A DNA stretch of 64,000 nt from assembly GCA_001298545.1 (NCBI GenBank), contig LJCX01000028.1:496001-560000 (forward strand). Reading direction: 5' to 3'. Position numbers and translations under genes: made by a program. The notes under the pieces are model-generated. The model worked only from the letters and a program-made list of their open reading frames with translations, did no database searches and had not been told where the DNA came from. Of this stretch, positions 16,688 to 24,875 are shown piece after piece (the first letter of the stretch is position 1; each line of letters opens with the position of its first letter). Source of the DNA: Actinobacteria bacterium OV320. Its GTDB lineage: Bacteria; Actinomycetota; Actinomycetes; Streptomycetales; Streptomycetaceae.

Positions 16688-17218
16688 GTGACTCCATGGC
16701 AGCAGGTGTGGTGCGCGACGCGGGCCGGCGTGGGCGTCGGAGCGGTCGTGCTGGGCGTGCTCGCGCTGCCCTGCGGGGGCGTCTCCTCGTACGCGGCCTT
16801 CTCCTCGTACGCCGCCGTGTCGGCGTCCGCCACCCCCGCCCCCTCCTCCTCCGCACCGGACCGGGCCGGCAGCCGGGCGGGCGAGGGACGCCAGCGGCCC
16901 GGACGGGCGGGCGACCACGCGGCGGAGGAGGCCGACGAGGAAGCGGACCAGGAGGCGCAGGACACGGAGGGCGAGGACAGCGCGAGCGAGGGGAGCGACG
17001 ACGGCGACCTCTCCGACGACACCGCCGCGTCCGAGTCGCCGGAGGCCGCCGCTCCCGTGCCCTCGGACGCGCCACGGGATGCCGTGCGGCGTCCCGTGGC
17101 GCAGCCGGAGGGCTCCGACGGCCCCGTGCTGCAGATCCTGCCGCTCGGCAGCGGTCTCGTCCTCATCGGCCTCGGCATCGCCCTCGCCCTGGCCGCCCTG
17201 CGGCTGCGCCGGAGCTGA
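16688..17218 (+). CDS. Small surface protein with C-terminal membrane anchor
   Basis: Product of 176 residues with an N-terminal hydrophobic signal (VGVGAVVLGVLALPCGGVSS), an acidic Glu/Asp/Ser-rich middle (about 65-130) and a C-terminal hydrophobic helix followed by RLRRS. The preceding LPLGSG is reminiscent of, but does not match, the LAXTG/LPXTG sorting motif. The layout (signal, disordered wall-spanning stalk, hydrophobic helix, Arg tail) is that of a surface-anchored protein. The class E sortases at 56-59 kb may or may not process it. GTG 16688 has GGAGGGGG upstream; an earlier ATG at 16640 would give an unusual leader. Function unknown. Confidence 0.65.
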   Translation: MTPWQQVWCATRAGVGVGAVVLGVLALPCGGVSSYAAFSSYAAVSASATPAPSSSAPDRAGSRAGEGRQRPGRAGDHAAEEADEEADQEAQDTEGEDSASEGSDDGDLSDDTAASESPEAAAPVPSDAPRDAVRRPVAQPEGSDGPVLQILPLGSGLVLIGLGIALALAALRLRRS

Positions 17219-17243
17219 GGCCGCCGCCGCGTCAGGCTCTGCG

Positions 17244-18224
17244 CTAGGCCGTGACGAGCAGTACCTTGCCGACGTGGGTGCTGGCCTCGACGATCCGGTG
17301 GGCCTCGGCCGCGTCGCTCATCGGGACCTCGCGGTCGACGACGGGGCGGACATGGCCGGCGGCGAGCAGTGGCCAGACGTGTTCGCGTACGGCCGCCACG
17401 ATGGCCGTCTTCTCCTCCAGGGGACGGGCCCGCAGCGAGGTCGCGCTGATCGCGGCGCGCTTGCCGAGAAGCGCGCCGATGTTCAGCTCGGCCTTGCTGC
17501 CGCCCTGCATGCCGATGATCGCGAGGCGGCCGTTGACGGCGAGCGCCTGGACGTTGCGGTCCAGGTACTTCGCGCCCATGTTGTCGAGGATGACATCGGC
17601 GCCCGCGCCGTCCGTGGCCTGCTTCAGCTCGGCGACGAAGTCCTGCTCGCGGTAGTTGATCAGGATGTCCGCGCCCAGCTCGGCGCACTGGTCCAGCTTC
17701 TCCTTGGTGCCCGCGGTGACGGCGACCCGGGCGCCGACGGCCTTGGCCAGCTGGATCGCCATGGTCCCGATGCCGCTGGAGCCGCCGTGCACGAGCAGCG
17801 TCTCGCCGGGACGGAGGTGGGCGATCATGAAGACGTTCGACCAGACGGTGCTGGTCACCTCGGGGAGCGCGGCGGCCCGCCGCAGATCGACGCCGTCCGG
17901 TACGGGCAGCAACTGGCCGGCCGGCACGGCGACCTTCTGCGCGTATCCGCCGCCCGCGAGCAGCGCGCACACCTCGTCGCCGACGGCCCAGCCGGAGACG
18001 CCTGGGCCGACCTCGACGATCCGGCCGGAGCACTCCAGGCCGGGGTAGCGGGAGGCGCCGGGCGGCGGATCGTAGAAGCCCTGCCGCTGAAGGATGTCGG
18101 CCCGGTTGACGGCGCCGGCCACCACCTCGACCAGGACCTCGCCCGCGCCGGGTACGGGATCGGGGACCTCGTCCCACACCAGCGCCTCGGGACCACCAGG
18201 TTCGGGAATCGTGATCGCATGCAT
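17244..18224 (-). CDS. Zinc-type/quinone oxidoreductase, MDR superfamily
   Basis: Product of 326 residues. GroES-like N-terminal half (NRADILQRQGFYDPPPGASRYPGLECSG) and a Rossmann half with the nucleotide-binding GGSSGIGTMAIQLAK at about 145-160. Substrate-side motifs match the PIG3-like NAD(P)H quinone oxidoreductases (TIGR02824 type), which lack the structural zinc cysteines. ATG 18224. It reduces quinones using NADPH in the cytoplasm, probably in oxidative stress. Its promoter region is shared with the divergent ABC exporter; convergent with the small surface protein gene. Confidence 0.87.
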   Translation of the reverse strand: MHAITIPEPGGPEALVWDEVPDPVPGAGEVLVEVVAGAVNRADILQRQGFYDPPPGASRYPGLECSGRIVEVGPGVSGWAVGDEVCALLAGGGYAQKVAVPAGQLLPVPDGVDLRRAAALPEVTSTVWSNVFMIAHLRPGETLLVHGGSSGIGTMAIQLAKAVGARVAVTAGTKEKLDQCAELGADILINYREQDFVAELKQATDGAGADVILDNMGAKYLDRNVQALAVNGRLAIIGMQGGSKAELNIGALLGKRAAISATSLRARPLEEKTAIVAAVREHVWPLLAAGHVRPVVDREVPMSDAAEAHRIVEASTHVGKVLLVTA

Positions 18225-18389
18225 GAAGGGGACGCTACTCCTCCCCGCTCGCCTCCCCCTTCCTCGCTCCCGATCATGGTCCGCGGCAGAAAGCGGGGGA
18301 GCGGGGAAAAACGAGATGCGATCACCGATGAGTTCGGGCGACGGTAAAGGTCTCCCCATGCGTAGCCCAAGTACGCGGAAGGAACCCCC

Positions 18390-19433
18390 ATGAGCCAGCA
18401 CACCGCCGGCCTGGCGATCGAGACTGCGGGCCTGGTCAAGACGTTCGGCGAGACCAGGGCCGTGGACGGCGTCGATCTCGCCGTCCCCACCGGCACGGTC
18501 TACGGCGTCCTCGGCCCGAACGGCGCCGGCAAGACCACCACCGTGAAGATGCTCGCCACGCTGCTGCGGCCGGACGGCGGCCAGGCCCGAGTCTTCGGCC
18601 ACGACGTCGTCCGGGAGGCCGACGAGGTGCGCGGCCGGGTGAGCCTCACCGGCCAGTACGCGTCCGTGGACGAGGACCTCACCGGCACCGAGAACCTGGT
18701 GCTGCTCGGCCGGCTTCTCGGGCACGGCAAGAAGGCCGCCCGGGAGCGGTCCGCGCAGCTCCTCGCCGCGTTCGGGCTCGCCGACGCGGCCGGAAAGCAG
18801 GTCAAGCACTACTCGGGCGGCATGCGGCGCCGGATCGACATCGCCGCGTCCATCCTCAGCACGCCCGACCTGCTCTTCCTCGACGAGCCGACGACCGGGC
18901 TCGATCCGCGCAGCCGCAATCAGGTGTGGGACATCGTGCGGGCCGTGGTCGCCCAGGGCACCACCGTGCTGCTGACCACGCAGTATCTGGACGAGGCCGA
19001 CCAGCTGGCGTCCCGGATCGCCGTCATCGACCGGGGCCGGGTCATCGCCGAGGGCACGAAGGGCGAGCTGAAGGCGTCCGTCGGCGCCGGCTCCGTCCAT
19101 CTGCGGCTGCGCGACGCCGAACAGCGGCCCGAGGCCGAGCACGTGCTGCGGCTGGCCCTGGACGCGGACGTCCAGCAGGATCCGGACCCGGTGGCGCTGA
19201 CCGCCCGGCTCGACGCGGCGGCGGGCGACACGGCCGCCGCCCAGGCCGCCCGGGCCCTCGGGGAACTGGCCCGGGCCGGGGTCGTCGTCGACAACTTCTC
19301 GCTGGGCCAGCCCAGCCTGGACGAGGTGTTCCTCGCCCTCACCGGACACGACACGAAGGCCGACACCGAGCCCGGAACACCGGCCGACGCCGGCACACCG
19401 GCCCGCGGCCAGAAAGGCGAGGTGGCGGCATGA
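18390..19433 (+). CDS. DrrA-type ABC transporter ATP-binding protein
   Basis: Product of 347 residues. Walker A GPNGAGKTT (42-50), signature YSGGMRRR, Walker B LLFLDEPTTGLDP, and the H-loop region LLTTQYLDEADQLA. The C-terminal extension (about 230-347) is the DUF4162-like domain found in daunorubicin-resistance DrrA proteins. Together with the overlapping permease it should export a hydrophobic compound. The C-terminal tail DTKADTEPGTPADAGTPARG is low complexity. No cognate biosynthetic genes lie nearby, so the natural substrate is unknown. Confidence 0.92.
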   Translation: MSQHTAGLAIETAGLVKTFGETRAVDGVDLAVPTGTVYGVLGPNGAGKTTTVKMLATLLRPDGGQARVFGHDVVREADEVRGRVSLTGQYASVDEDLTGTENLVLLGRLLGHGKKAARERSAQLLAAFGLADAAGKQVKHYSGGMRRRIDIAASILSTPDLLFLDEPTTGLDPRSRNQVWDIVRAVVAQGTTVLLTTQYLDEADQLASRIAVIDRGRVIAEGTKGELKASVGAGSVHLRLRDAEQRPEAEHVLRLALDADVQQDPDPVALTARLDAAAGDTAAAQAARALGELARAGVVVDNFSLGQPSLDEVFLALTGHDTKADTEPGTPADAGTPARGQKGEVAA

Positions 19434-20278
19434 GCACCGTGACCAGCACGGACGTCCAGGATCTCGCCCCCGTCAGCGCCGAGTCGCTGGCCGCGCTGCT
19501 CGTCGCGCAGGAGCGCCCGCCCCGCCCGAGCGCCCTCTCGGCCTCCCTCACCTTCGGCTGGCGGGCGATCCTCAAGATCAAGCACGTGCCCGAGCAGCTC
19601 TTCGACGTCACCGCGTTCCCGATCATGATGGTGCTGATGTACACGTACCTGTTCGGGGGCGCCCTGGCCGGGTCCCCGGAGGAGTACATCCAGTTCCTGC
19701 TGCCGGGCATCCTGGTGATGTCGGTCGTGATGATCACCATGTACACGGGTGTCTCGGTGAACACCGACATCGAGAAGGGCGTCTTCGACCGCTTCCGGTC
19801 GCTGCCGATCTGGCGGCCGTCGACGATGGTCGGCTATCTGCTGGGCGACGCGCTGCGCTACACGATCGCGTCCGTCGTGATGCTCACCGTCGGCATGATC
19901 CTCGGCTACCGGCCGGACGGCGGGCCGGCGGGCGTGGTCGCCGGAATCGCCCTGCTGGTCGTGTTCTCGTTCGCCTTCTCGTGGATCTGGACGATGTTCG
20001 GGTTGCTGCTGCGCACCGAGAAGTCGGTGATGGGCGTCAGCATGATGGTGATCTTCCCGCTCACCTTCCTGTCCAACGTGTTCGTCGACCCCCGCACCAT
20101 GCCGGGCTGGCTCCAGGCCTTCGTCAACAACAGCCCGGTCACCCATCTGGCCTCGGCGGTGCGGGGCCTGATGGCGGGTGACTGGCCCGCTGCCGAGATC
20201 GCCTGGTCGCTGGGGTGGGCCGGACTGTTCGTGCTGGTCTTCGGGCCGGTGACGATGCGGCTCTACAACCGCAAGTGA
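19430..20278 (+). CDS. DrrB-type ABC-2 permease
   Basis: Product of 282 residues with six predicted membrane segments. The ABC-2 family hallmark is visible in YLFGGALAG...EYIQFLLPGILVM and FPLTFLSNVFVDPRTMPGWLQ. The 35-residue N-terminal tail is cytoplasmic. Overlaps the ATPase gene by four bases (ATGA), so the subunits are made together. Ends 54 bases before the convergent RCK gene. Confidence 0.9.
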   Translation: MSTVTSTDVQDLAPVSAESLAALLVAQERPPRPSALSASLTFGWRAILKIKHVPEQLFDVTAFPIMMVLMYTYLFGGALAGSPEEYIQFLLPGILVMSVVMITMYTGVSVNTDIEKGVFDRFRSLPIWRPSTMVGYLLGDALRYTIASVVMLTVGMILGYRPDGGPAGVVAGIALLVVFSFAFSWIWTMFGLLLRTEKSVMGVSMMVIFPLTFLSNVFVDPRTMPGWLQAFVNNSPVTHLASAVRGLMAGDWPAAEIAWSLGWAGLFVLVFGPVTMRLYNRK

Positions 20279-20332
20279 TGCGGCTCCAGCGCCGCAGGCA
20301 GCGCCGTCGGGCGGCGCCCGGGAGGGTGCGCC

Positions 20333-21049
20333 TCAGGCCGGCGGGAGCGGCGGGACCCCGGGCATGCCGGGGCTCCCGAGGGGGGCCCGGGTACGGTCCG
20401 GGCCCACCCGCACGATCGTGACCACCCGGTCCGTCGGCTCCAGCTTGCCGATCGCCGGATCGTCGTAGGCGAGGACGCGGTGCCCGCGGACGACACTGAC
20501 CACCAGGTCGTCCGTCTCACGCGGTCCGCGGCCCGTCTCGGCCTTGGTGACGGGCCGTTCGACGAGGTCGAGCCCGTCGCCCTGCTGGATGAGGTCCTCC
20601 ATGACCCGGCCCGCCGCCGGACTGAGCACGGACAGGCCGAGGAGCCGGCCGGCCGCACCTGCGCTGGTGATGACCTCGTCGGCGCCCGACTGCCTGAGCA
20701 GCGGGGCGTTCTCCTCCTCGCGGACCGCCGCCACGATCTTCGCCCTGGGGTTGAGCTGGCGGGCCGTCAGAGCCACGAGGACGGCCGTGTCGTCCCGCTG
20801 GGTCGCGATGACGATCCGTCCCGCCCGCTGCACCTCGGCCCGCCGCAGCACATCACTGCGGGTGGCGTCCCCGACCACGCCCTCGTAGCCCTCGGCCGTC
20901 GCCGCGTCGATCACCTTCGCACTGGGATCGATCACCACGACCTGTTCCTTGCGCAGGCCCGCCGCACAGGCCGTCCGGATCGCGGACCGTCCCTTCGTTC
21001 CGAAGCCGACGACGACAGTGTGGTCGCGCAAGGAGACCTCCGGGATCAT
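20333..21049 (-). CDS. RCK (TrkA-N/TrkA-C) K+ channel regulatory domain protein without pore
   Basis: Product of 238 residues with a Rossmann motif VVGFGTKGRSA at the N-terminus and the acidic residue after beta-2 (VVVIDPSAK), followed by a TrkA-C-type tail. It aligns along its whole length with the cytoplasmic half (residues about 158-370) of the divergent full channel at 21150, including GDATRS, ALTARQLNPRA and SGADEVITSAGAAGRLLG. The two are clearly paralogues, and this one lacks the membrane pore. It may be an independent regulatory subunit or the remnant of a shortened channel. ATG 21049 gives a start just before the Rossmann fold. Confidence 0.82.
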   Translation of the reverse strand: MIPEVSLRDHTVVVGFGTKGRSAIRTACAAGLRKEQVVVIDPSAKVIDAATAEGYEGVVGDATRSDVLRRAEVQRAGRIVIATQRDDTAVLVALTARQLNPRAKIVAAVREEENAPLLRQSGADEVITSAGAAGRLLGLSVLSPAAGRVMEDLIQQGDGLDLVERPVTKAETGRGPRETDDLVVSVVRGHRVLAYDDPAIGKLEPTDRVVTIVRVGPDRTRAPLGSPGMPGVPPLPPA

Positions 21050-21149
21050 GGATCTGTGGACTCATGGACACGTGTTGCTTCATGACGGGCAGGAGCCCGC
21101 CGGGAACCATGGTGCCCACCGATCGGATCACCGTCACAGGGGGCACACG

Positions 21150-22268
21150 ATGAAGGACCACGAACGACAGCCGGCCCGCCCGGCCAGACTCTCCCTCTTC
21201 AGGTCCCTCTGGTACCGCTCACGCACCGAAGCCCGGGACGACGCCGAGGCGGGCCGTTCCATCACGATGCCCATGCGCATCGCCGTCCCTCCGCTTCTGC
21301 AGGTACTCCGACGCCTCGCCATGGGCCTGCTGGTCCTGGCCGTCACCACGCTGATCGTCTACGTCGACCGTGACGGCTACAACGACAACTCGGACGGCTC
21401 CGTCAGCCTCCTCGACGCCGCCTACTACGCCACCGTCACGCTCTCCACCACCGGCTACGGCGACATCACCCCGGTCAGTGAGACGGCCCGGCTCGTCAAC
21501 ATCCTCGTCATCACGCCGCTGCGCGTGCTGTTCCTGATCATCCTGGTCGGCACCACCCTGGAGGTGCTCACCGAGCGCACCCGACAGCAGGTCCGCGTCC
21601 ACCGCTGGCGGGTCCGCACCAGTAATCACGTCGTGGTCGTCGGATACGGCACGAAGGGCCGCCACGCGGTGGAGACCCTCGTCGGGCAGGGCGTCGCCAA
21701 GGACCGGATCGTCATCGTGGACGCCCAGCGCAAGTCCTCGCTCGCCGCCGGCGACGACGGACTGGTGTCGGTGACCGGGGACGCCACCCGCTCGGAAACG
21801 CTCCTCAAGGCCGAGGTCCAGACCGCCTCCCGGGTGATCGTCGCCCCGCAACGTGACGACACGGCCGCCCTGATCACCCTCACCGCCCGGCAGCTGAACC
21901 GGCGCGCGACGATCGTCGTGGCCGCCCGGGAGGACGAGAACGTGCCGCTGCTCAAGCAGAGCGGCGCGGACACCGTGATCACCAGCTCCAGCTCCGCCGG
22001 TCGGCTGCTCGGCGTCTCGATGGTCAGCCCGACCGTGGCCAGGACCCTGGAGAACCTGATGACCCTCGGCAACGGCCTGGACCTCATCGAGCGGCCGGTC
22101 AGCAAGGCGGAGGTCGGCGCGGCGCCCCGCAGCTGCGCGGACCTGGTCGTGGCGGTCGTCCGGGGCAAGGAACTGCTGGACTACACAGACCCCCGGCTCA
22201 CCCGGCTCCAACTGGGGGACCGCGTGATCACGGTCAGCCGGGCCGTCCCGGCACCTGAGCAGGCATGA
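21150..22268 (+). CDS. Two-TM potassium channel with RCK domain
   Basis: Product of 372 residues. A cytoplasmic N-tail is followed by TM1 (about 55-71), the pore helix with selectivity filter TTGYGD (100-105) and TM2 (about 112-133). The RCK domain starts near 155 (HVVVVGYGTKGRHAVETL) and its tail reaches the C-terminus. Such channels (MthK/Kch-like) conduct K+ and are gated by ligands such as Ca2+ or nucleotides on the RCK ring. ATG 21150. The stop is followed four bases later by a parS site. Confidence 0.9.
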   Translation: MKDHERQPARPARLSLFRSLWYRSRTEARDDAEAGRSITMPMRIAVPPLLQVLRRLAMGLLVLAVTTLIVYVDRDGYNDNSDGSVSLLDAAYYATVTLSTTGYGDITPVSETARLVNILVITPLRVLFLIILVGTTLEVLTERTRQQVRVHRWRVRTSNHVVVVGYGTKGRHAVETLVGQGVAKDRIVIVDAQRKSSLAAGDDGLVSVTGDATRSETLLKAEVQTASRVIVAPQRDDTAALITLTARQLNRRATIVVAAREDENVPLLKQSGADTVITSSSSAGRLLGVSMVSPTVARTLENLMTLGNGLDLIERPVSKAEVGAAPRSCADLVVAVVRGKELLDYTDPRLTRLQLGDRVITVSRAVPAPEQA

Positions 22269-22272
22269 CGAT

Positions 22273-22286
22273 GTTTCACGTGAAAC
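22273..22286. other. parS site 1
   Basis: GTTTCACGTGAAAC, the perfect 14-bp ParB binding palindrome of Streptomyces, just after the K+ channel stop codon. Such sites cluster around oriC and nucleate the ParB partition complex. Confidence 0.9.
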
Positions 22287-22323
22287 CGGGGCGGTGGGGG
22301 CGAGCCCGAGCAAAGCCGGGACC

Positions 22324-22337
22324 GTTTCACGTGAAAC
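22324..22337. other. parS site 2
   Basis: GTTTCACGTGAAAC, perfect match, 51 bases from site 1 and three bases before the octamer repeat array. Confidence 0.9.
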
Positions 22338-22339
22338 AC

Positions 22340-22419
22340 GGGTGCACGGGTGCACGGGTGCACGGGTGCACGGGTGCACGGGTGCACGGGTGCACGGGTG
22401 CACGGGTGCACGGGTGCAC
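22340..22419. repeat. Octamer microsatellite between parS sites
   Basis: Ten perfect head-to-tail copies of GGGTGCAC, followed by one degenerate copy (GGGTGAAC). Exactly flanked by parS sites 2 and 3. It is not a CRISPR (no spacers). Copy number probably varies between strains. Confidence 0.9.
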
Positions 22420-22434
22420 GGGTGAACCAGGGCG

Positions 22435-22448
22435 GTTTCACGTGAAAC
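22435..22448. other. parS site 3, overlapping the moeA stop codon
   Basis: GTTTCACGTGAAAC, perfect match. On the minus strand it supplies the last codons (Cys-Phe-Thr) and the TGA stop of moeA, so coding and partition functions share the same bases. Confidence 0.9.
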
Positions 22449-23862
22449 AGGCGTCGATCCCGGCCGTCGCCCACGGCAGGTCGAGAAGCTCCGTCTCCTG
22501 ACCCGCGCGTGCACCGCCCGGCGGCACGACGGCGAGGGCGTCGGCCGCCGCGATACCCCGCAGCATGGCCGGGCCGTTGTAGTGCAGCGGCACGGCATGG
22601 TCACCGCGCAGGACGACCGGGATCAGCCGGGTGTCGTGGGGGTGCCCGTGCACCGATTGCCGCAGCGGCAGCGCGTACGGCTCGGGAGCCGGCCGGGCGG
22701 CGAGGGCGCGCAGCAGCGGCTCGGCGAGCGTGAGCAGGCCGGAGACGGCCGCGAGAGGGTTGCCGGGCAGGCCGACGAGGTGCTGGTTCTCCTGGAGGCG
22801 GGCCAGCAGCATCGGGTGACCGGGGCGCACCTTGACGCCGTCGACGAGGAGTTCGGCGTCGAGCCGGCGCAGGGTGGGGTGCACGTGGTCGACGGGCCCC
22901 GAGGCGGTGCCCCCGGTGGTGACGATGAGATCGGCGGCGGATGCGGTGATGGCCTTGTACAGGGCCTTCGCGTCGTCGCCGAGCCGGCGTACGGCGGTGA
23001 CCTCGGCACCCAGCGACCGCAGCCACGGGGGCAGCATCGGACCGAGCGCGTCCCGGATGAGGCCGTCGTGCGGGCGGCCCTCGGTGAGCAGTTCGTCGCC
23101 CAGGACGAACACCTCGACCCGGGGCCGGGGGACGGCGGCCAGCGTGTCGTACCCGGCGGCCGCGGCGAGGCCGAGGACCGCCGGGGTCACCACCGCCCCG
23201 GCCCGCAGCAGCTGATCCCCGCTGCGGCATTCCTGGCCCCGTGGGCGGATGTCCTGGCCGTGCTGCATCTCGCGGGTCGGATGCAGGCGGCCGTTGTCGT
23301 CGGTCCGGCCGTGCTCACTGCGCAGTACCGCGGTGGTGTCCGGGGGGATCCGGGCGCCGGTGGCGATCCGTACGGCCTCGCCGTCGGCCAGGGGCGCGGG
23401 CGCCGAGCTGCCGGCCAGCACGCCCTCCTCCCGTACGTGCCAGGGGCCGGGACCCGCGACGGCCCAGCCGTCCATCGCCGAGGTGTCGAAGGAGGGCAGG
23501 TCGGTGAGGGCCGTCAGCGGGGCGGCCAGAACGAGGCCGAGGGCGTCGCCGAGGGTCACGGAGACGGGGGCGGGACGGGCTGCGCCGGAGCGGGCGGCGC
23601 GGGCGGCGATCGTCCGGGCCTCGGGCCAGGAGGTCGCCCGGTGGCGGTGCTCGGCGGCGCCGGCCCGGTGACCGGTCTCCGGACTCCGGGCCGGGGAGGA
23701 GGGGGAAGAGGAGGGCGGCGTACCGTCGCCGCCCCCGCGCGGTGCGGGGCTGTGGCCGCCGGGCGGGCGGGCGGTGCCGTTGCCGTCCTTCACGAGGGCG
23801 AGCGCCTCCTCGACATCGAGGTCCTCGGCGTCGAGGCCCTGCCGGGTACCGCGGGCGGTCAT
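22438..23862 (-). CDS. moeA: Molybdopterin molybdenumtransferase MoeA
   Basis: Product of 474 residues. The MoeA N-terminal domains are visible with DLPSFDTSAMDGWAV, the Asp-Gly-Phe-type substrate loop. They are followed by a MoaB/MogA-like domain (VFVLGDELLTEG, LIVTTGGTASGPVDHVHP, QLVGLPGNPLAAVSG) and a C-terminal beta-barrel. It inserts molybdate into adenylylated molybdopterin to make Moco. Residues about 25-90 form an atypical Gly/Pro/Ser-rich insertion (PPSSSPSSPARSPETG). The ATG start overlaps the stop of the mobA-like gene (ATGA). The 3' end coincides with a parS site. Confidence 0.92.
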   Translation of the reverse strand: MTARGTRQGLDAEDLDVEEALALVKDGNGTARPPGGHSPAPRGGGDGTPPSSSPSSPARSPETGHRAGAAEHRHRATSWPEARTIAARAARSGAARPAPVSVTLGDALGLVLAAPLTALTDLPSFDTSAMDGWAVAGPGPWHVREEGVLAGSSAPAPLADGEAVRIATGARIPPDTTAVLRSEHGRTDDNGRLHPTREMQHGQDIRPRGQECRSGDQLLRAGAVVTPAVLGLAAAAGYDTLAAVPRPRVEVFVLGDELLTEGRPHDGLIRDALGPMLPPWLRSLGAEVTAVRRLGDDAKALYKAITASAADLIVTTGGTASGPVDHVHPTLRRLDAELLVDGVKVRPGHPMLLARLQENQHLVGLPGNPLAAVSGLLTLAEPLLRALAARPAPEPYALPLRQSVHGHPHDTRLIPVVLRGDHAVPLHYNGPAMLRGIAAADALAVVPPGGARAGQETELLDLPWATAGIDACFT

Positions 23863-24794
23863 CCGGCGTCCGGTCCGGAGCCGCCGGGCTTGTCGGCCTT
23901 CCGCTGCTCGGCCTTCCGCTGCTCGGCCTGCCCTTGCTCGGCTTTCCCCTGTTCGGCCTCCTGCGCCCAGCGCAGCGCGAGGGCGGCGGCCTTGCGGGCG
24001 GCCTCGGCGACGGCTTCGGGGCCGCCCTCGGCCCGCGCGGCCGCATAGCCGACCAGGAAGGTGGTCAGCGGGGCCGCGGGCCTGGCCACCCCGTGGGCGG
24101 CGTCGCGGGCCAGATCGAGGAGGGCGCCGGTGTCGACGTCGAGGTCGATGCCCAGCTCGTCCTTGACTGCGGAAATCCATTCATCCAACACGTGGTCATG
24201 CTCCCTGATACGTGCTCTGGCGGCGGCGATGTCGTCCCAGGTGTCGCAGTCGAACGACGCGACCGGATCGGGGACGCGGGTGAGGTCGAGTCCGGCGGTC
24301 AGCCGACGCAGCGGCAGGCCGGTGAGGCCGCCTTCGCCGGCGGTGAGCACCGCCAGTTCGCGGCGCAGGGCGGCCGTGCGGTACACGGCGACGAGCGGCT
24401 GGTCACGGCCGTCGGCGTCGGTGAGCAGCACACCCTCGGCCGCGCCCGCGCGCAGGGCGGTCAGCAGTCGCCGTACGGTGTCCGCCGCGAGGAAGGGCAG
24501 ATCGGCGGAGAGGACGAGGACGTCGTCCGCCGCGGTGTGGCGCAGTCCGGCGTCGAGCGCGGCGACGGGCCCCGCGCCGGGCGGGTCCTCGCGTGCCCAG
24601 CGCACGGGCCGCGCGGTGGGGCGGGGATCGGCGACGACGACGGTGGTGCGCGCGTCGGCGCAGGCGCCCAGCACGCGGTCGAGCAGCGCGCGCCCGCCCA
24701 CCCGCACGCCCGGCTTGTCGGCGCCGCCGAGCCGGCGGGCGCCGCCCCCGGCGAGCACGACGGCGTCGTGGGCGGCGGGCTCGTTCGAGGTCAC
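23859..24794 (-). CDS. mobA: MobA-like nucleotidyltransferase fused to a DUF6457-type tail
   Basis: Product of 311 residues. The first 180 residues are an NTP_transf_3 domain with the nucleotide motif VVLAGGGARRLGGADKPGV, LLLSADLPFLA-like and FDCDTWDD; this is the MobA/MocA type that attaches a nucleotide to molybdopterin. The last 125 residues form a separate helical domain (VLDEWISAVKDELGIDLDVD) related to DUF6457 proteins. They end in a run of EQGKA/EQRKA pentapeptides encoded by 15-base repeats. GTG 24794 follows a GGGGGG stretch. Adjacent to and overlapping moeA, so Moco biosynthesis is likely. Confidence 0.85.
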   Translation of the reverse strand: MTSNEPAAHDAVVLAGGGARRLGGADKPGVRVGGRALLDRVLGACADARTTVVVADPRPTARPVRWAREDPPGAGPVAALDAGLRHTAADDVLVLSADLPFLAADTVRRLLTALRAGAAEGVLLTDADGRDQPLVAVYRTAALRRELAVLTAGEGGLTGLPLRRLTAGLDLTRVPDPVASFDCDTWDDIAAARARIREHDHVLDEWISAVKDELGIDLDVDTGALLDLARDAAHGVARPAAPLTTFLVGYAAARAEGGPEAVAEAARKAAALALRWAQEAEQGKAEQGQAEQRKAEQRKADKPGGSGPDAG

Positions 24795-24875
24795 CCCCCG
24801 AGTATGCGGGCCGCCCCGGGGATGCGGGCCCGCCGGATCACGGGAAACACGCGAATCGCCGGGGCGCGCCCGCAA

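Noticed and set aside
20333..21049. RCK-only gene called a pseudogene
   Set aside because: The frame is intact with a plausible start; shortened channel or subunit cannot be decided, so it is kept as a gene.
22340..22419. CRISPR array
   Set aside because: The eight-base units are contiguous and identical, with no spacers and no cas genes in the window.
10992..24796. Antibiotic biosynthetic cluster around the APH kinase, ABC exporter and oxidoreductase
   Set aside because: No polyketide, peptide or terpene synthase is present; the three genes are separated by kinases and housekeeping genes.
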